A stretch of 10,067 nucleotides of DNA from contig CAKTTT010000073.1 of assembly GCA_934615635.1 (NCBI GenBank), positions 1 through 10,067 on the forward strand. Reading direction: 5' to 3'. This document shows positions 1 through 7,179 of this stretch, piece after piece. This DNA comes from an uncultured Eubacteriales bacterium (GTDB lineage: Bacteria > Bacillota > Clostridia > Oscillospirales > Acutalibacteraceae). A model generated the notes under the pieces. That model searched no databases. It saw only the letters and a list, made by a program, of their open reading frames with translations, and was not told the DNA's origin. The position numbers and the translations under genes were made by a program. Position 1 is the stretch's first letter; the number at the start of each line of letters is the position of its first letter.

Positions 1-1
1 C

Positions 2-697
2 GCGGTGAAAACCCATTTTATCGAGCGGGGTGAAAGCTATCTGGAGGTGCTGCGCCGGTATGTGGTCCCGCTGATCCAGCCGGGGGATATCGTCACCATG
101 GGGGAGAAGGTCATCTCCATGTGCCAGAACAACACGGTGGAGATGAAGGATGTCAGGGTGGGCTTCTGGGCGCGTTTTCTCTCCAAATTCGCCACCCACA
201 ACAACAACGGCATCGCCATGGATGAGCCCTACAAGCTGCAACTGGCCATCGACATGAAGGGTCTGCCCCTGATCCTGTGGGCCTCCTTTGCGGGGGCCGT
301 CTGCAAGCTGTTCGGCAAGCGGGGCGTGTTTTATAAAATCGTGGGCCAGGATGTGGCGGGGATTGACGGCTTCTACAGCCATTCCGCCTTCGAAACCTAT
401 CACACGCTGGCGGTGCTCAATCCCAAGGAGCCGGATAAGGTCTGCGAGGAGATACACAGCGCGCTGGGGATTAGTTGCGTGCTGGTGGACGCCAACGATA
501 TCGACGTGGAGGTGCTGGGCTGTTCCCCCGATCTGCGGGAACGGCCGGCGGTGTTCCTGGCGGATCTGATCCGGGATAACCCGGCGGGTCAGGACGATGA
601 ACTGACTCCTTTCATTATCGTGCGGGATATCGGAGATCGGGAAGCGCAGCCTTATGTGCCCGTCAAGGCGCTGGACAAGCCTCCCGAGGAACATTGA
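2..697 (+). CDS. Coenzyme F420-0:L-glutamate ligase-like protein, probably 5'-partial
   Basis: The product resembles the CofE/F420-0:gamma-glutamyl ligase fold family, which in F420-making organisms adds glutamate to F420-0 using GTP. Visible family traits are the N-terminal KTHFI segment, an RYVVPLIQPGDIV stretch followed by GEKVISMCQ, and the later VGQDVAGIDG and LVDANDID segments. The C-terminal DNPAGQDDELTP matches the usual end region. A GTG at 5 could be a start, but no ribosome binding site can be seen and the frame is open to the window edge. Relatives commonly have residues before KTHFI, so I treat the gene as cut by the window. The true substrate in Clostridia is unknown, and no F420 biosynthesis gene is visible here. 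Its stop codon overlaps the ribosome binding site of the next gene, which suggests translational coupling. Confidence 0.75.
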   Translation, partial: AVKTHFIERGESYLEVLRRYVVPLIQPGDIVTMGEKVISMCQNNTVEMKDVRVGFWARFLSKFATHNNNGIAMDEPYKLQLAIDMKGLPLILWASFAGAVCKLFGKRGVFYKIVGQDVAGIDGFYSHSAFETYHTLAVLNPKEPDKVCEEIHSALGISCVLVDANDIDVEVLGCSPDLRERPAVFLADLIRDNPAGQDDELTPFIIVRDIGDREAQPYVPVKALDKPPEEH

Positions 698-710
698 GGA
701 GGCGGCGTCC

Positions 711-1388
711 ATGTTTGGTTTGACGGAGATGCATTTTCACACCAGCGAAATCAGCGTTTGCGGCCGGGTGCCCGCTGCCGAAGGGGTAAGGGCCTATAAG
801 AAAAAGGGCTATGATGCTCTGGTGGTGACCGACCATTTTCATTCCGATTATTTCGATTCCCTGCCGGAAGAGCTGTCCTGGGCGGAAAAGGCCGACCGCT
901 GGCTTGAGGGATACCGCGCCGCCAGACGCGCCGGGGAGGCGCTGGGAATGACGGTGCTCTTGGGAATGGAAATCCGGTTCAACCATTCTCCCAACGATTA
1001 TCTGGTATACGGGTGGACGGAGGAGCTGCTGCGGGAAACAGAAGCGCCCTATCAATGGGACGAGGAGGCTTTCCATCGCTTTTCTCAGGACAACGGGATG
1101 TTTTTCGCCCAGGCCCACCCCTATCGGAAAGGACTGCTCCGCTGTCCGCCCGCCTATCTGGACGGGGTGGAGGTCTACAACGGCAATGCCCGCCATGAGA
1201 ATCAGAACGAAAAGGCGGCGGCCTATGCCGCGGAACATGGCTTGATTCCGCTGTGCGGTTCCGATTATCATCAGCCGGAGGACGTGGCGGATACCGGGTT
1301 GATCTTCGATCCGCCGGTGACCGACTCCGCCGACCTGATCCGGAGGTTGTGGGAGGGACAGTTTCAGCTTTCCCCGGCCATCGGGTGA
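711..1388 (+). CDS. PHP-domain metal-dependent phosphoesterase
   Basis: A 225-residue protein of the PHP (polymerase and histidinol phosphatase) family. The metal-ligand motifs are in canonical order: HFH at residues 8-10, TDH at 40-42, E87 in GMEI, AHP at 135-137, E154 in VEVYNG, and GSDYH at 183-187. These would form a tri-metal hydrolytic site, so a cytosolic phosphoester hydrolase is expected. The substrate cannot be told; known members act on nucleotides, histidinol phosphate or sugar phosphates. The ATG at 711 is chosen over the upstream in-frame GTG at 654. A strong GAGGAGG lies at 696-702, eight bases before the ATG, and the HxH motif falls near the N-terminus as is usual. It is probably co-transcribed with the preceding ligase-like gene, since only 13 bases separate them. 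Confidence 0.9.
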   Translation: MFGLTEMHFHTSEISVCGRVPAAEGVRAYKKKGYDALVVTDHFHSDYFDSLPEELSWAEKADRWLEGYRAARRAGEALGMTVLLGMEIRFNHSPNDYLVYGWTEELLRETEAPYQWDEEAFHRFSQDNGMFFAQAHPYRKGLLRCPPAYLDGVEVYNGNARHENQNEKAAAYAAEHGLIPLCGSDYHQPEDVADTGLIFDPPVTDSADLIRRLWEGQFQLSPAIG

Positions 1389-1414
1389 TTTTTACCCCGG
1401 AAATGAAAAAAAGG

Positions 1415-1443
1415 TTGACAAACCGTCGGCGCGCCTATATAAT
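1415..1443 (+). promoter_or_regulatory. Consensus sigma-70/SigA promoter for yceD-rpmF
   Basis: A perfect -35 TTGACA (1415-1420) and a perfect -10 TATAAT (1438-1443) are separated by exactly 17 bp. Transcription would begin around 1450, leaving a very short leader before the ATG at 1470. An exact match to both hexamers predicts strong constitutive transcription, which fits a ribosomal protein operon. Confidence 0.93.
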
Positions 1444-1469
1444 ATTGGGCGTGACACTTGAGGTGAAAT

Positions 1470-1964
1470 ATGCTTCTACAGTTAAAACCATTGTTCATGG
1501 GCGAGCGGGAATCGCTGCCCATCGATACCGAGTTGGATTTCTCGGGACTGGAATGGCAGGGGGATTATCCCTTCCGGCAGCCCGTCCGGGTGAAGGGCGC
1601 GGTGGCGCTGACGGCGGAAATCGTTATGCTGCGCGCCAGGGTTTCCTATGTGTTCGGCGGCCGCTGCGACCGCTGCATGGAGGAATTCCAGGACGAACGG
1701 GAACTGGATGTGGAGCATATCCTGGTGACCTCCCTTGAAAACGGGGACGAGGGCGATTTTGTGTTGATCGACAACTATCAGCTCCCGCTGGATGAACTGG
1801 TGGAGGCGGATTTGATTCTCAGCCTGCCCTTTAAGAACCTGTGCCGGGAGGATTGCCGCGGGCTGTGTCCCATCTGCGGCAAAAACCTCAACGAAGGCCT
1901 GTGCGGCTGCCGTCCTCAAACGGCGGATCCCAGGCTGGAGATCCTCAGACAGCTCATTGATTAG
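1470..1964 (+). CDS. yceD: YceD/DUF177 family protein (large ribosomal RNA accumulation protein)
   Basis: A 164-residue DUF177 protein. The YceD family is usually encoded just before rpmF and is linked to 23S rRNA accumulation or 50S maturation; its biochemical role is not well defined. Characteristic features are the CDRC pair (C66, C69) in the core and the C-terminal signature CRGLCPICGKNLN with C129, C133 and C136, followed by C145 and C147. These cysteines suggest a bound metal, probably zinc. GAGGTGA at about 1460-1466 is a short but adequate ribosome binding site for the ATG at 1470. The gene lies directly downstream of the consensus promoter and 27 bp before rpmF, so it forms a bicistronic operon with L32. 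Confidence 0.92.
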   Translation: MLLQLKPLFMGERESLPIDTELDFSGLEWQGDYPFRQPVRVKGAVALTAEIVMLRARVSYVFGGRCDRCMEEFQDERELDVEHILVTSLENGDEGDFVLIDNYQLPLDELVEADLILSLPFKNLCREDCRGLCPICGKNLNEGLCGCRPQTADPRLEILRQLID

Positions 1965-1991
1965 TTTGATTTCGTTAAGGAGGTGCTGACA

Positions 1992-2174
1992 ATGGCGGTA
2001 CCCAAGAGAAAAAGCTCCAAGGCGCGGCGCGACAAGAGACGCAACAATGTGTGGAAGCTGGACGCGCCGGCCCTGATGAAATGCCCCCAGTGCGGCGAGT
2101 ACAAGCGCCCGCACCGGCTCTGCGGAAATTGCGGTTATTACAACGGCAAGCAGATCATCAAGAAGGAAGCCTGA
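1992..2174 (+). CDS. rpmF: 50S ribosomal protein L32
   Basis: A 60-residue L32 protein, the usual size. It starts with the family-typical MAVPKRK and continues with a basic, R/K-rich N-terminal half. It carries an intact zinc ribbon with two CXXC pairs (C31/C34 in CPQC and C44/C47 in CGNC). The ATG at 1992 is preferred over the in-frame GTG at 1983 because the MAVPKRK start is nearly invariant and AAGGAGGTG (about 1977-1985) serves as its ribosome binding site. The zinc-binding (C+) form suggests no built-in adaptation to zinc scarcity in this copy. It is co-transcribed with yceD and followed by a hairpin terminator. Confidence 0.97.
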   Translation: MAVPKRKSSKARRDKRRNNVWKLDAPALMKCPQCGEYKRPHRLCGNCGYYNGKQIIKKEA

Positions 2175-2179
2175 GAAAG

Positions 2180-2208
2180 TAGAGGAGGAGCGATCCTTCT
2201 CTATTTTT
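2180..2208 (+). terminator. Intrinsic terminator after rpmF
   Basis: A 10-bp stem (TAGAGGAGGA at 2180-2189 with TCCTTCTCTA at 2194-2203, one G-U pair) is closed by a GCGA tetraloop of the GNRA type and followed by five T's. It begins six bases after the rpmF stop. Only about 34 bp separate it from the next gene and no obvious promoter fits there, so it probably acts as a partial terminator that lowers expression of the downstream genes. Confidence 0.75.
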
Positions 2209-2242
2209 ATGCCCGGGCTACATCCTGTGTAGGAGGTGCGGC

Positions 2243-3538
2243 ATGGCGGTTGTCATCACCGGCGTGACGGGCGGCAGCCCGGCGGCCAGAAAAAAAATCA
2301 AGCCGGGAGATCGGCTGGTCAGCATAAACGGCCATGCCGTGGAAGATGTGCTGGACTATCGGTTTTATCTGATGGATTCCAGGCTGGAGCTTATGCTGGA
2401 AACGGAGAAGGGCGCGCGGAGGGTGCGGCTCCGTAAGGCATACGAGGAGGATATCGGCCTGGAGTTTGAGAGCTATCTGATGGACAAGCAGCATGCCTGC
2501 CGGAACAAATGCATTTTCTGCTTCATCGACCAGATGCCCCCCGGTATGCGGGAAAGTCTGTATTTCAAGGACGACGACAGCCGCCTGTCCTTCCTGTTCG
2601 GCAATTACATCACCCTGACCAACCTGTCCGAGCATGAGGTGGAGCGGATCATTTCCATGCATATCAGCCCGATGAACATCTCCGTTCACACCACCAATCC
2701 AGCCCTGCGGTGCGAGATGATGAAGAATCGCTTCGCCGGGGAGACCCTTTCCATCCTGGGACGACTGGCGGCGGCGGGGATCCGTATAAACTGTCAACTT
2801 GTGCTTTGTCCCGGCGTCAACGATGGGGAGGAGCTGACCCGCACCATGACGGATCTAGCCGGCCTACTTCCCGCAGTGGAGAGCGTGGCGGCCGTGCCGG
2901 TGGGCCTCACTCGATACCGGGAGGGGCTGCATCCCCTGCGCCCTTATACGGCGGCGGAAGCAACGGATGTCATCGACCGGATGGAGAGCTTCGGCGCGGG
3001 ATTGCTGGAGCGCACCGGCAACCGGGTGTTCTATCCGGCGGATGAATTTTACCTCAAGGCTGGCCGGCCGATTCCCCCGGTGGAGTTTTACGGCTCCCTG
3101 GCCCAGTTGGAAAACGGCGTGGGAATGGTGGCGCTGCTGCGCAGCCAGTTCTCCCAGGCCCTGGACGGCTGCGGCGATACGCCCCGGGGCAGCCGGATGA
3201 TCCTGGCCACCGGGGTGGCGGCGGCGCCGCTGATGAAAGCGATGGTTGACGAGGCGACGAAAAAATGGCATAATCTTCAGGTAGAAGTGGCGCCGATTAT
3301 CAACCGCTTTTTCGGGGAGACTATCACCGTGGCAGGGCTGGTCACCGGCGGCGATTTGATCGGGCAGCTCCGGGGAAAACGGGCGGATATCCTGCTGATT
3401 CCGGATGCGATGCTGCGGCATGAGAAGGACCGCTTTTTGGACGATGTGACGCCGCAGGATGTGGAAAGGGCGTTGAACGTCCGGCTGGAGGCGGTGCCGG
3501 TGGACGGAGACGCACTGGTGGAGGCGCTGCTTTGGTAG
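2243..3538 (+). CDS. PDZ-radical SAM-DUF512 domain protein
   Basis: A 431-residue protein of the DUF512 radical SAM family, found in Clostridia and cyanobacteria; its reaction is not known to me. Residues 1-65 form a PDZ-like domain (SPAARKKIKPGDRLVSING). A radical-SAM cluster motif follows with spacing CX3CX2C: C86, C90 and C93, then FIDQMP. This would bind a [4Fe-4S] cluster and S-adenosylmethionine. The C-terminal DUF512 part, from about residue 220, shows the family signatures ADEFYLKAG, INRFFGETITVAGLVTGGDL and IPDAML. AGGAGGTG at 2231-2238 sets the ATG at 2243. It lies 51 bp before der, a conserved neighbour in Clostridia, which hints at a role in ribosome or tRNA maturation. That role is inference only. 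Confidence 0.93.
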   Translation: MAVVITGVTGGSPAARKKIKPGDRLVSINGHAVEDVLDYRFYLMDSRLELMLETEKGARRVRLRKAYEEDIGLEFESYLMDKQHACRNKCIFCFIDQMPPGMRESLYFKDDDSRLSFLFGNYITLTNLSEHEVERIISMHISPMNISVHTTNPALRCEMMKNRFAGETLSILGRLAAAGIRINCQLVLCPGVNDGEELTRTMTDLAGLLPAVESVAAVPVGLTRYREGLHPLRPYTAAEATDVIDRMESFGAGLLERTGNRVFYPADEFYLKAGRPIPPVEFYGSLAQLENGVGMVALLRSQFSQALDGCGDTPRGSRMILATGVAAAPLMKAMVDEATKKWHNLQVEVAPIINRFFGETITVAGLVTGGDLIGQLRGKRADILLIPDAMLRHEKDRFLDDVTPQDVERALNVRLEAVPVDGDALVEALLW

Positions 3539-3589
3539 CGCGCTGAAGACTTGATAGACGGAAAAATAAAGGAATAGGCGGTGAGCGCG

Positions 3590-4921
3590 ATGGCGCAGCC
3601 GATTGTGGCGGTGGTCGGGCGGCCCAATGTGGGAAAATCGACCCTCTTTAATAAGCTGATCGGGCAGAGGCTATCCATCGTCAAGGATACGCCGGGCGTG
3701 ACCCGGGACCGCATCTTTGCCCCGTGCGAGTGGTGCGGCAGAAAATTCATGCTGGCGGATACCGGCGGCATCGAGCCCCGCTCCGACGATGTGATCCTGT
3801 CCCAGATGCGCCGTCAGGCGCAGTTGGCCATCGATCAAGCGGACGTGATCCTGCTGGTGACGGATCTGCGCTCGGGCGTGACCGCCAACGATGCGGACGT
3901 GGCCGTCATGCTGCAGAAAAGCGGTAAGCCGGTGGTGCTCTGCGTCAACAAATGCGACTCGCCCGGAGAGGTTCCCGCCGAGTTTTACGAATTTTACAAC
4001 CTGGGCTTGGGCGATCCCGTCGCCGTGTCCTCTATCCATGGCCACGGCACCGGGGATTTGCTGGACGCCGTGACGGCGCTGCTGCCGCCGGAGGAGCCGG
4101 AGGACGAGGACCGGGAGATTATCCGGGTGGCCGTTATCGGCAAGCCCAACGCGGGGAAATCCTCCCTGGTCAACCGCATAGCAGGGGAGGAACGGGCCAT
4201 TGTATCGGATATCGCGGGGACGACCCGGGATGCCATCGACACGCCGGTCCACAACACCCACGGTGATTTTATCTTTATCGATACGGCGGGACTGCGCCGC
4301 CGCAGCCGGGTGGATGACGCCATCGAGAAATACAGTGTGCTGCGGGCGGAAATGGCGGTGGAACGGGCGGATGTATGCGTGATTCTCATCGACGGCACCG
4401 AGGGCTTCACCGAGCAGGACAGCAAGGTGGCGGGCATCGCCCATGAGCAGGGCAAGGCCTGCATCATCGCGGTGAACAAATGGGACGCGGTGGAGAAGGA
4501 CGATAAAACCATGGACCGGATGCGCAAAAAGCTGATGGAGGATTTCTCCTTCATGGGCTATGCGCCCTTTATCTTCCTGTCGGCTAAGACCGGCCAGCGG
4601 GTGGACCGGTTGTTTGATCTGATCAAATATGTGTACCAGCAGAACTCCATGCGGATTTCCACCGGTATGCTCAACGACGTGCTGGCCCAGGCCACCGCCC
4701 GGGTACAGCCGCCCACGGATAAGGGGAGACGACTGCGGATCTATTATATGACCCAGCCCTCCACACGGCCGCCCACATTTGTCTGCTTTGTCAACCGGGC
4801 GGATCTTTTTCATTTTTCCTATCAGCGGTATCTGGAAAATCAGATCCGGGAAACCTTCGGCCTGGAAGGGACGCCGGTTCGTTTTGTGATCCGCGAACGG
4901 GGAGACAATAACGGCCGATGA
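3590..4921 (+). CDS. der: Ribosome biogenesis GTPase Der (EngA)
   Basis: A 443-residue essential GTPase of 50S subunit assembly with two tandem G domains and a C-terminal KH-like domain. G domain 1 has the P-loop GRPNVGKST (10-18), DTGG (57-60) and NKCD (120-123). G domain 2 has GKPNAGKSS (184-192), DTAG (231-234) and NKWD (296-299). The KH-like end carries RPPTFVCFVN and ends in VRFVIRERG. All nucleotide-binding motifs are intact. The start is ambiguous. The ATG at 3590 gives the standard MAxPIVAxVGRPNVGKST beginning and has GGCGGTGAG just upstream. A GTG at 3581 with AAAGGA at 3568-3573 would add three residues. I prefer 3590. The gene belongs to the DUF512-der-plsY-gpsA run. Confidence 0.97.
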   Translation: MAQPIVAVVGRPNVGKSTLFNKLIGQRLSIVKDTPGVTRDRIFAPCEWCGRKFMLADTGGIEPRSDDVILSQMRRQAQLAIDQADVILLVTDLRSGVTANDADVAVMLQKSGKPVVLCVNKCDSPGEVPAEFYEFYNLGLGDPVAVSSIHGHGTGDLLDAVTALLPPEEPEDEDREIIRVAVIGKPNAGKSSLVNRIAGEERAIVSDIAGTTRDAIDTPVHNTHGDFIFIDTAGLRRRSRVDDAIEKYSVLRAEMAVERADVCVILIDGTEGFTEQDSKVAGIAHEQGKACIIAVNKWDAVEKDDKTMDRMRKKLMEDFSFMGYAPFIFLSAKTGQRVDRLFDLIKYVYQQNSMRISTGMLNDVLAQATARVQPPTDKGRRLRIYYMTQPSTRPPTFVCFVNRADLFHFSYQRYLENQIRETFGLEGTPVRFVIRERGDNNGR

Positions 4922-4938
4922 GCCTCCCGCAATGAATC

Positions 4939-4955
4939 GCCGTCTGGCGGACGGC
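4939..4955 (+). repeat. Intercistronic hairpin between der and plsY
   Basis: A perfect 6-bp GC-rich inverted repeat (GCCGTC / GACGGC) with a TGGCG loop lies in the 54-bp gap. No T-run follows, so it is not a terminator. It could stabilise the upstream mRNA end or be incidental. Confidence 0.35.
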
Positions 4956-4975
4956 AAGGAAAGGAACGTTACCAT

Positions 4976-5683
4976 ATGATCGGAGAGTTTTTGCAGAATA
5001 GCTGGCTCGCCATGCTGCTGACGGCGGCGGCGGCCTATCTTCTAGGCAGCGTCAATTCCGCCATTATCGTGACGAAAATCACCGCCAAGGAGGATATCCG
5101 TTCTTATGGCAGCGGCAACGCCGGAGCCACCAACGTCCTGCGCTCCCAGGGCAAGCTGCCGGCGCTGATCACCACAGCGGGGGATTTGCTGAAGAGCATC
5201 GTGGCGGTGCTGGTCGGCGGCTGGCTGCTGCAGAATCTGAACCTCCTTCCCACCGCCGACAGCCTGCAGACCGCCTCAGTGGGCGCGGAGCTGGTAGGCC
5301 GTTATCTGGCGGGTTTTTTCTGTATCATCGGTCATCTTTTCCCCTTGTATTTCGGCTTCCGGGGCGGCAAGGGCGTGCTTACCACCCTGGGCATGATGCT
5401 GATTTTGGACTGGCGGGTGGCGCTGATCTGCCTGGGCTTCTTTATCGTGACGGTGCTGATTTTCCGGATGGTTTCCCTGGGCTCGGTGATCGCGGCCGCC
5501 CTGCTGCCGGTATTCACTTACATATTCCGCGCTTTTGTGGAGCATCAAACGTCTGGGGTTGTATGGTTCTGCACAGCCATGGCGATCCTCATCGCCGCCA
5601 TTCTGATTATCAAACATATTCCCAATATCAAGCGCATCGCCGCCGGCACCGAGAGCAAGCTTTCCTTCGGCGGGAAAAAATAA
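4976..5683 (+). CDS. plsY: Acyl-phosphate:glycerol-3-phosphate acyltransferase PlsY
   Basis: An integral membrane enzyme that transfers an acyl group from acyl-phosphate (made by PlsX) to sn-glycerol-3-phosphate, giving lysophosphatidic acid. The three conserved PlsY motifs are present: GSGNAGATN around residues 45-53, GHLFPLYFGFRGGKGV around 119-134, and the C-terminal KHIPNIKRIAAGTESK at 203-218. Hydrophobic segments at about 10-30, 72-90, 108-125, 138-163 and 165-205 fit the multi-span topology. At 235 residues it is somewhat longer than typical members of about 200. The extra length seems to lie in the loop around residues 85-107. The ATG at 4976 follows an AAGGAAAGGAA purine tract. The gene immediately precedes gpsA, which makes its acyl acceptor. 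Confidence 0.96.
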   Translation: MIGEFLQNSWLAMLLTAAAAYLLGSVNSAIIVTKITAKEDIRSYGSGNAGATNVLRSQGKLPALITTAGDLLKSIVAVLVGGWLLQNLNLLPTADSLQTASVGAELVGRYLAGFFCIIGHLFPLYFGFRGGKGVLTTLGMMLILDWRVALICLGFFIVTVLIFRMVSLGSVIAAALLPVFTYIFRAFVEHQTSGVVWFCTAMAILIAAILIIKHIPNIKRIAAGTESKLSFGGKK

Positions 5684-5736
5684 GGGCGCCATGGGTCTTT
5701 CACATGAAGAAAACGGCGGAAAGGGTGACAGGATAG

Positions 5737-6741
5737 ATGGCGAAAATCGCGGTATTGGGCGCTGGCGGTTGGGGAACCGCCCTTGCCGTTATGGCCGACC
5801 GGTATGGCAACGCGGTGACCCTTTGGACCAAGTTCGAGGAGGAGGCGGCGATGATCCGCCAGCATGGAGAGCATAAAAAGTTGCTCCCCGGCATCCCCGT
5901 GCCGCCCTCCGTTGACCTCACCACCGATCTGCGCTGCGCTGCGGAGGCGGACCTGGTGCTGATGGCCGTACCTTCCTTCGCCATTGCAGAAACCGCCGCC
6001 GCCTTGGCGTCCATACTGCCAGCCGACGCCGTGGTGGCGAACTGCGGCAAGGGTCTGGAGGACGGGCGCTACCGGCGTTTTTCCCAGGTGATGCGGGAGC
6101 TGCTTCCCGCCGCTCGGGTGGTGGCTTTATCCGGGCCTTCCCACGCGGAGGAGGTGGGGAGAGGCGTTCCTACTTCGGTGGTAAGCGCCTCGGAGGATAT
6201 CGAAGCGGCTGAACTGGTGCAGGATCTGCTGATGAATCCCTCCTTCCGTATTTATGTCAACGCCGACATCGTGGGAGTGGAGCTGGGTGGCGCCCTAAAG
6301 AACATCATCGCGCTGGCGGCGGGCATCTGCGACGGCCTGGATATGGGGGACAACACCAAGGCGGCGCTGATGACCAGGGGGCTGGCGGAAATGGCCCGCC
6401 TGGGCGTCGCCATGGGCGCTTCCTCCGAAACCTTCGCCGGATTGGCGGGGATGGGGGATCTGATTGTCACCTGCGGCAGTATGCATTCCCGCAACCGCCG
6501 GGCGGGTATTCTCATCGGCCAGGGCCGTACGCCGAAAGAGGCGGTGAAGCTGGTGGGGACGGTGGAAGGATATCTGGCCGCCAGGGCCGCCTGGAATCTC
6601 GCCAAGCGGGAAGGAGTGGAGATGCCGATCACCGAGCAGTGTTACCGCGTCTGCTATCAGGGGCAGGAGCCGCAGGCGGCCATACGGGCGTTGATGGGCA
6701 GGCCCAAGAGACACGAAAGTGAGCTTCCCTGGTTGGTATGA
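5737..6741 (+). CDS. gpsA: Glycerol-3-phosphate dehydrogenase [NAD(P)+]
   Basis: A 334-residue cytosolic enzyme that reduces dihydroxyacetone phosphate to sn-glycerol-3-phosphate, the phospholipid backbone precursor. The N-terminal Rossmann nucleotide-binding motif is GAGGWGTA (8-15). Further conserved blocks are NCGKGLE (102-108), LSGPSHAEEV (131-140), the catalytic-lysine segment GGALKN with K188, the GDNTKAALMTRG block (about 204-215), and DLIVTCGSMHSRNR (241-254). The length and the C-terminal helical domain are normal. AAAGGGTGA at about 5719-5727 is the ribosome binding site for the ATG at 5737. It lies 53 bp after plsY, so substrate supply and use are coupled in one transcript. A strong terminator follows, making it the last gene of the block. 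Confidence 0.97.
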   Translation: MAKIAVLGAGGWGTALAVMADRYGNAVTLWTKFEEEAAMIRQHGEHKKLLPGIPVPPSVDLTTDLRCAAEADLVLMAVPSFAIAETAAALASILPADAVVANCGKGLEDGRYRRFSQVMRELLPAARVVALSGPSHAEEVGRGVPTSVVSASEDIEAAELVQDLLMNPSFRIYVNADIVGVELGGALKNIIALAAGICDGLDMGDNTKAALMTRGLAEMARLGVAMGASSETFAGLAGMGDLIVTCGSMHSRNRRAGILIGQGRTPKEAVKLVGTVEGYLAARAAWNLAKREGVEMPITEQCYRVCYQGQEPQAAIRALMGRPKRHESELPWLV

Positions 6742-6771
6742 CGGCGCAGGCACAGGACCGCCGCTCGAGAT

Positions 6772-6808
6772 AAAAAAAGCCGATCGCTGTAAAGCGGTCG
6801 GCTTTTTT
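6772..6808 (+). terminator. Strong intrinsic terminator after gpsA
   Basis: The stem GCCGATCGCT (6779-6788) pairs with AGCGGTCGGC (6793-6802) with one G-U pair. It is extended by a run of A's before and six T's after, and closed by a GTAA (GNRA) tetraloop. The A-run and T-run mean it could work in both directions. It marks the end of the housekeeping block. Confidence 0.92.
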
Positions 6809-6977
6809 GGCACGGATCGTCTTTTTGACGTTTATTGTCACGATTCCGATTTCAAACTGAAAAGATAAGAACAAAGGACAATCGGTCTGTTTTTGTGCCA
6901 GCGGGAATATGCATGGCGGCAAAGGGGAAAAACCGCGCGTCCATTAGCGTCGTTCGGATAAGGAAGTCTTCAGGCCC

Positions 6978-7014
6978 AAAATGGTACATCACCCTTACGG
7001 TGATGCACCATTTT
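6978..7014 (+). repeat. 16-bp near-perfect inverted repeat (hairpin)
   Basis: The arms at 6978-6993 (AAAATGGTACATCACC) and 6999-7014 (GGTGATGCACCATTTT) differ by a single mismatch and enclose a CTTAC loop. The A-rich start and TTTT end resemble a bidirectional terminator. It lies about 170 bp past the gpsA terminator with no evident gene feeding it, so an operator or mobile-element remnant is also possible. Confidence 0.6.
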
Positions 7015-7027
7015 CCTTTGACTTCGG

Positions 7028-7045
7028 AAACTGTGCGCACAGTTT
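7028..7045 (+). repeat. 18-bp perfect palindrome
   Basis: AAACTGTGCGCACAGTTT is fully self-complementary and is followed by two more T's. It could be a dimeric protein-binding site or, as RNA, a short hairpin with a GCGC loop and T-tail (a weak terminator). No function is shown by the sequence alone. Confidence 0.5.
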
Positions 7046-7141
7046 TTCTGCTTGTTTATTTACCGTATGCGACAGCTCTCTTACCGAAAGAAATTCTATG
7101 CTACTGCTCAATATCCCTAAAGAAAGCGGAGAACGAATACC

Positions 7142-7160
7142 CGGTTGAACAGTTCAACCG
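7142..7160 (+). promoter_or_regulatory. 19-bp palindrome upstream of the XRE gene, candidate operator
   Basis: CGGTTGAAC-A-GTTCAACCG is a perfect 9-bp inverted repeat about a single central base. It ends 19 bp before the predicted -35 box of the XRE regulator gene. That size and symmetry suit a dimeric HTH protein, possibly the adjacent regulator itself. This is inference. Confidence 0.5.
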
Positions 7161-7179
7161 AAATTCAAATAATAGGTTA

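Larger units (their letters stand above)
6809..7179 (+). other. Gene-free region with three inverted repeats
   Basis: I see no convincing gene here. The open frames on both strands start from TTG or GTG without a ribosome binding site and have no recognisable family. Base composition becomes more AT-rich than in the genes to the left. The notable content is three inverted repeats at 6978-7014, 7028-7045 and 7142-7160, listed separately. Confidence 0.6.

Noticed and set aside
6852..7040. Open frame of 62 codons on the minus strand in the same region
   Set aside because: It starts with GTG inside the 18-bp palindrome, has no ribosome binding site, and runs through the hairpin at 6978-7014.
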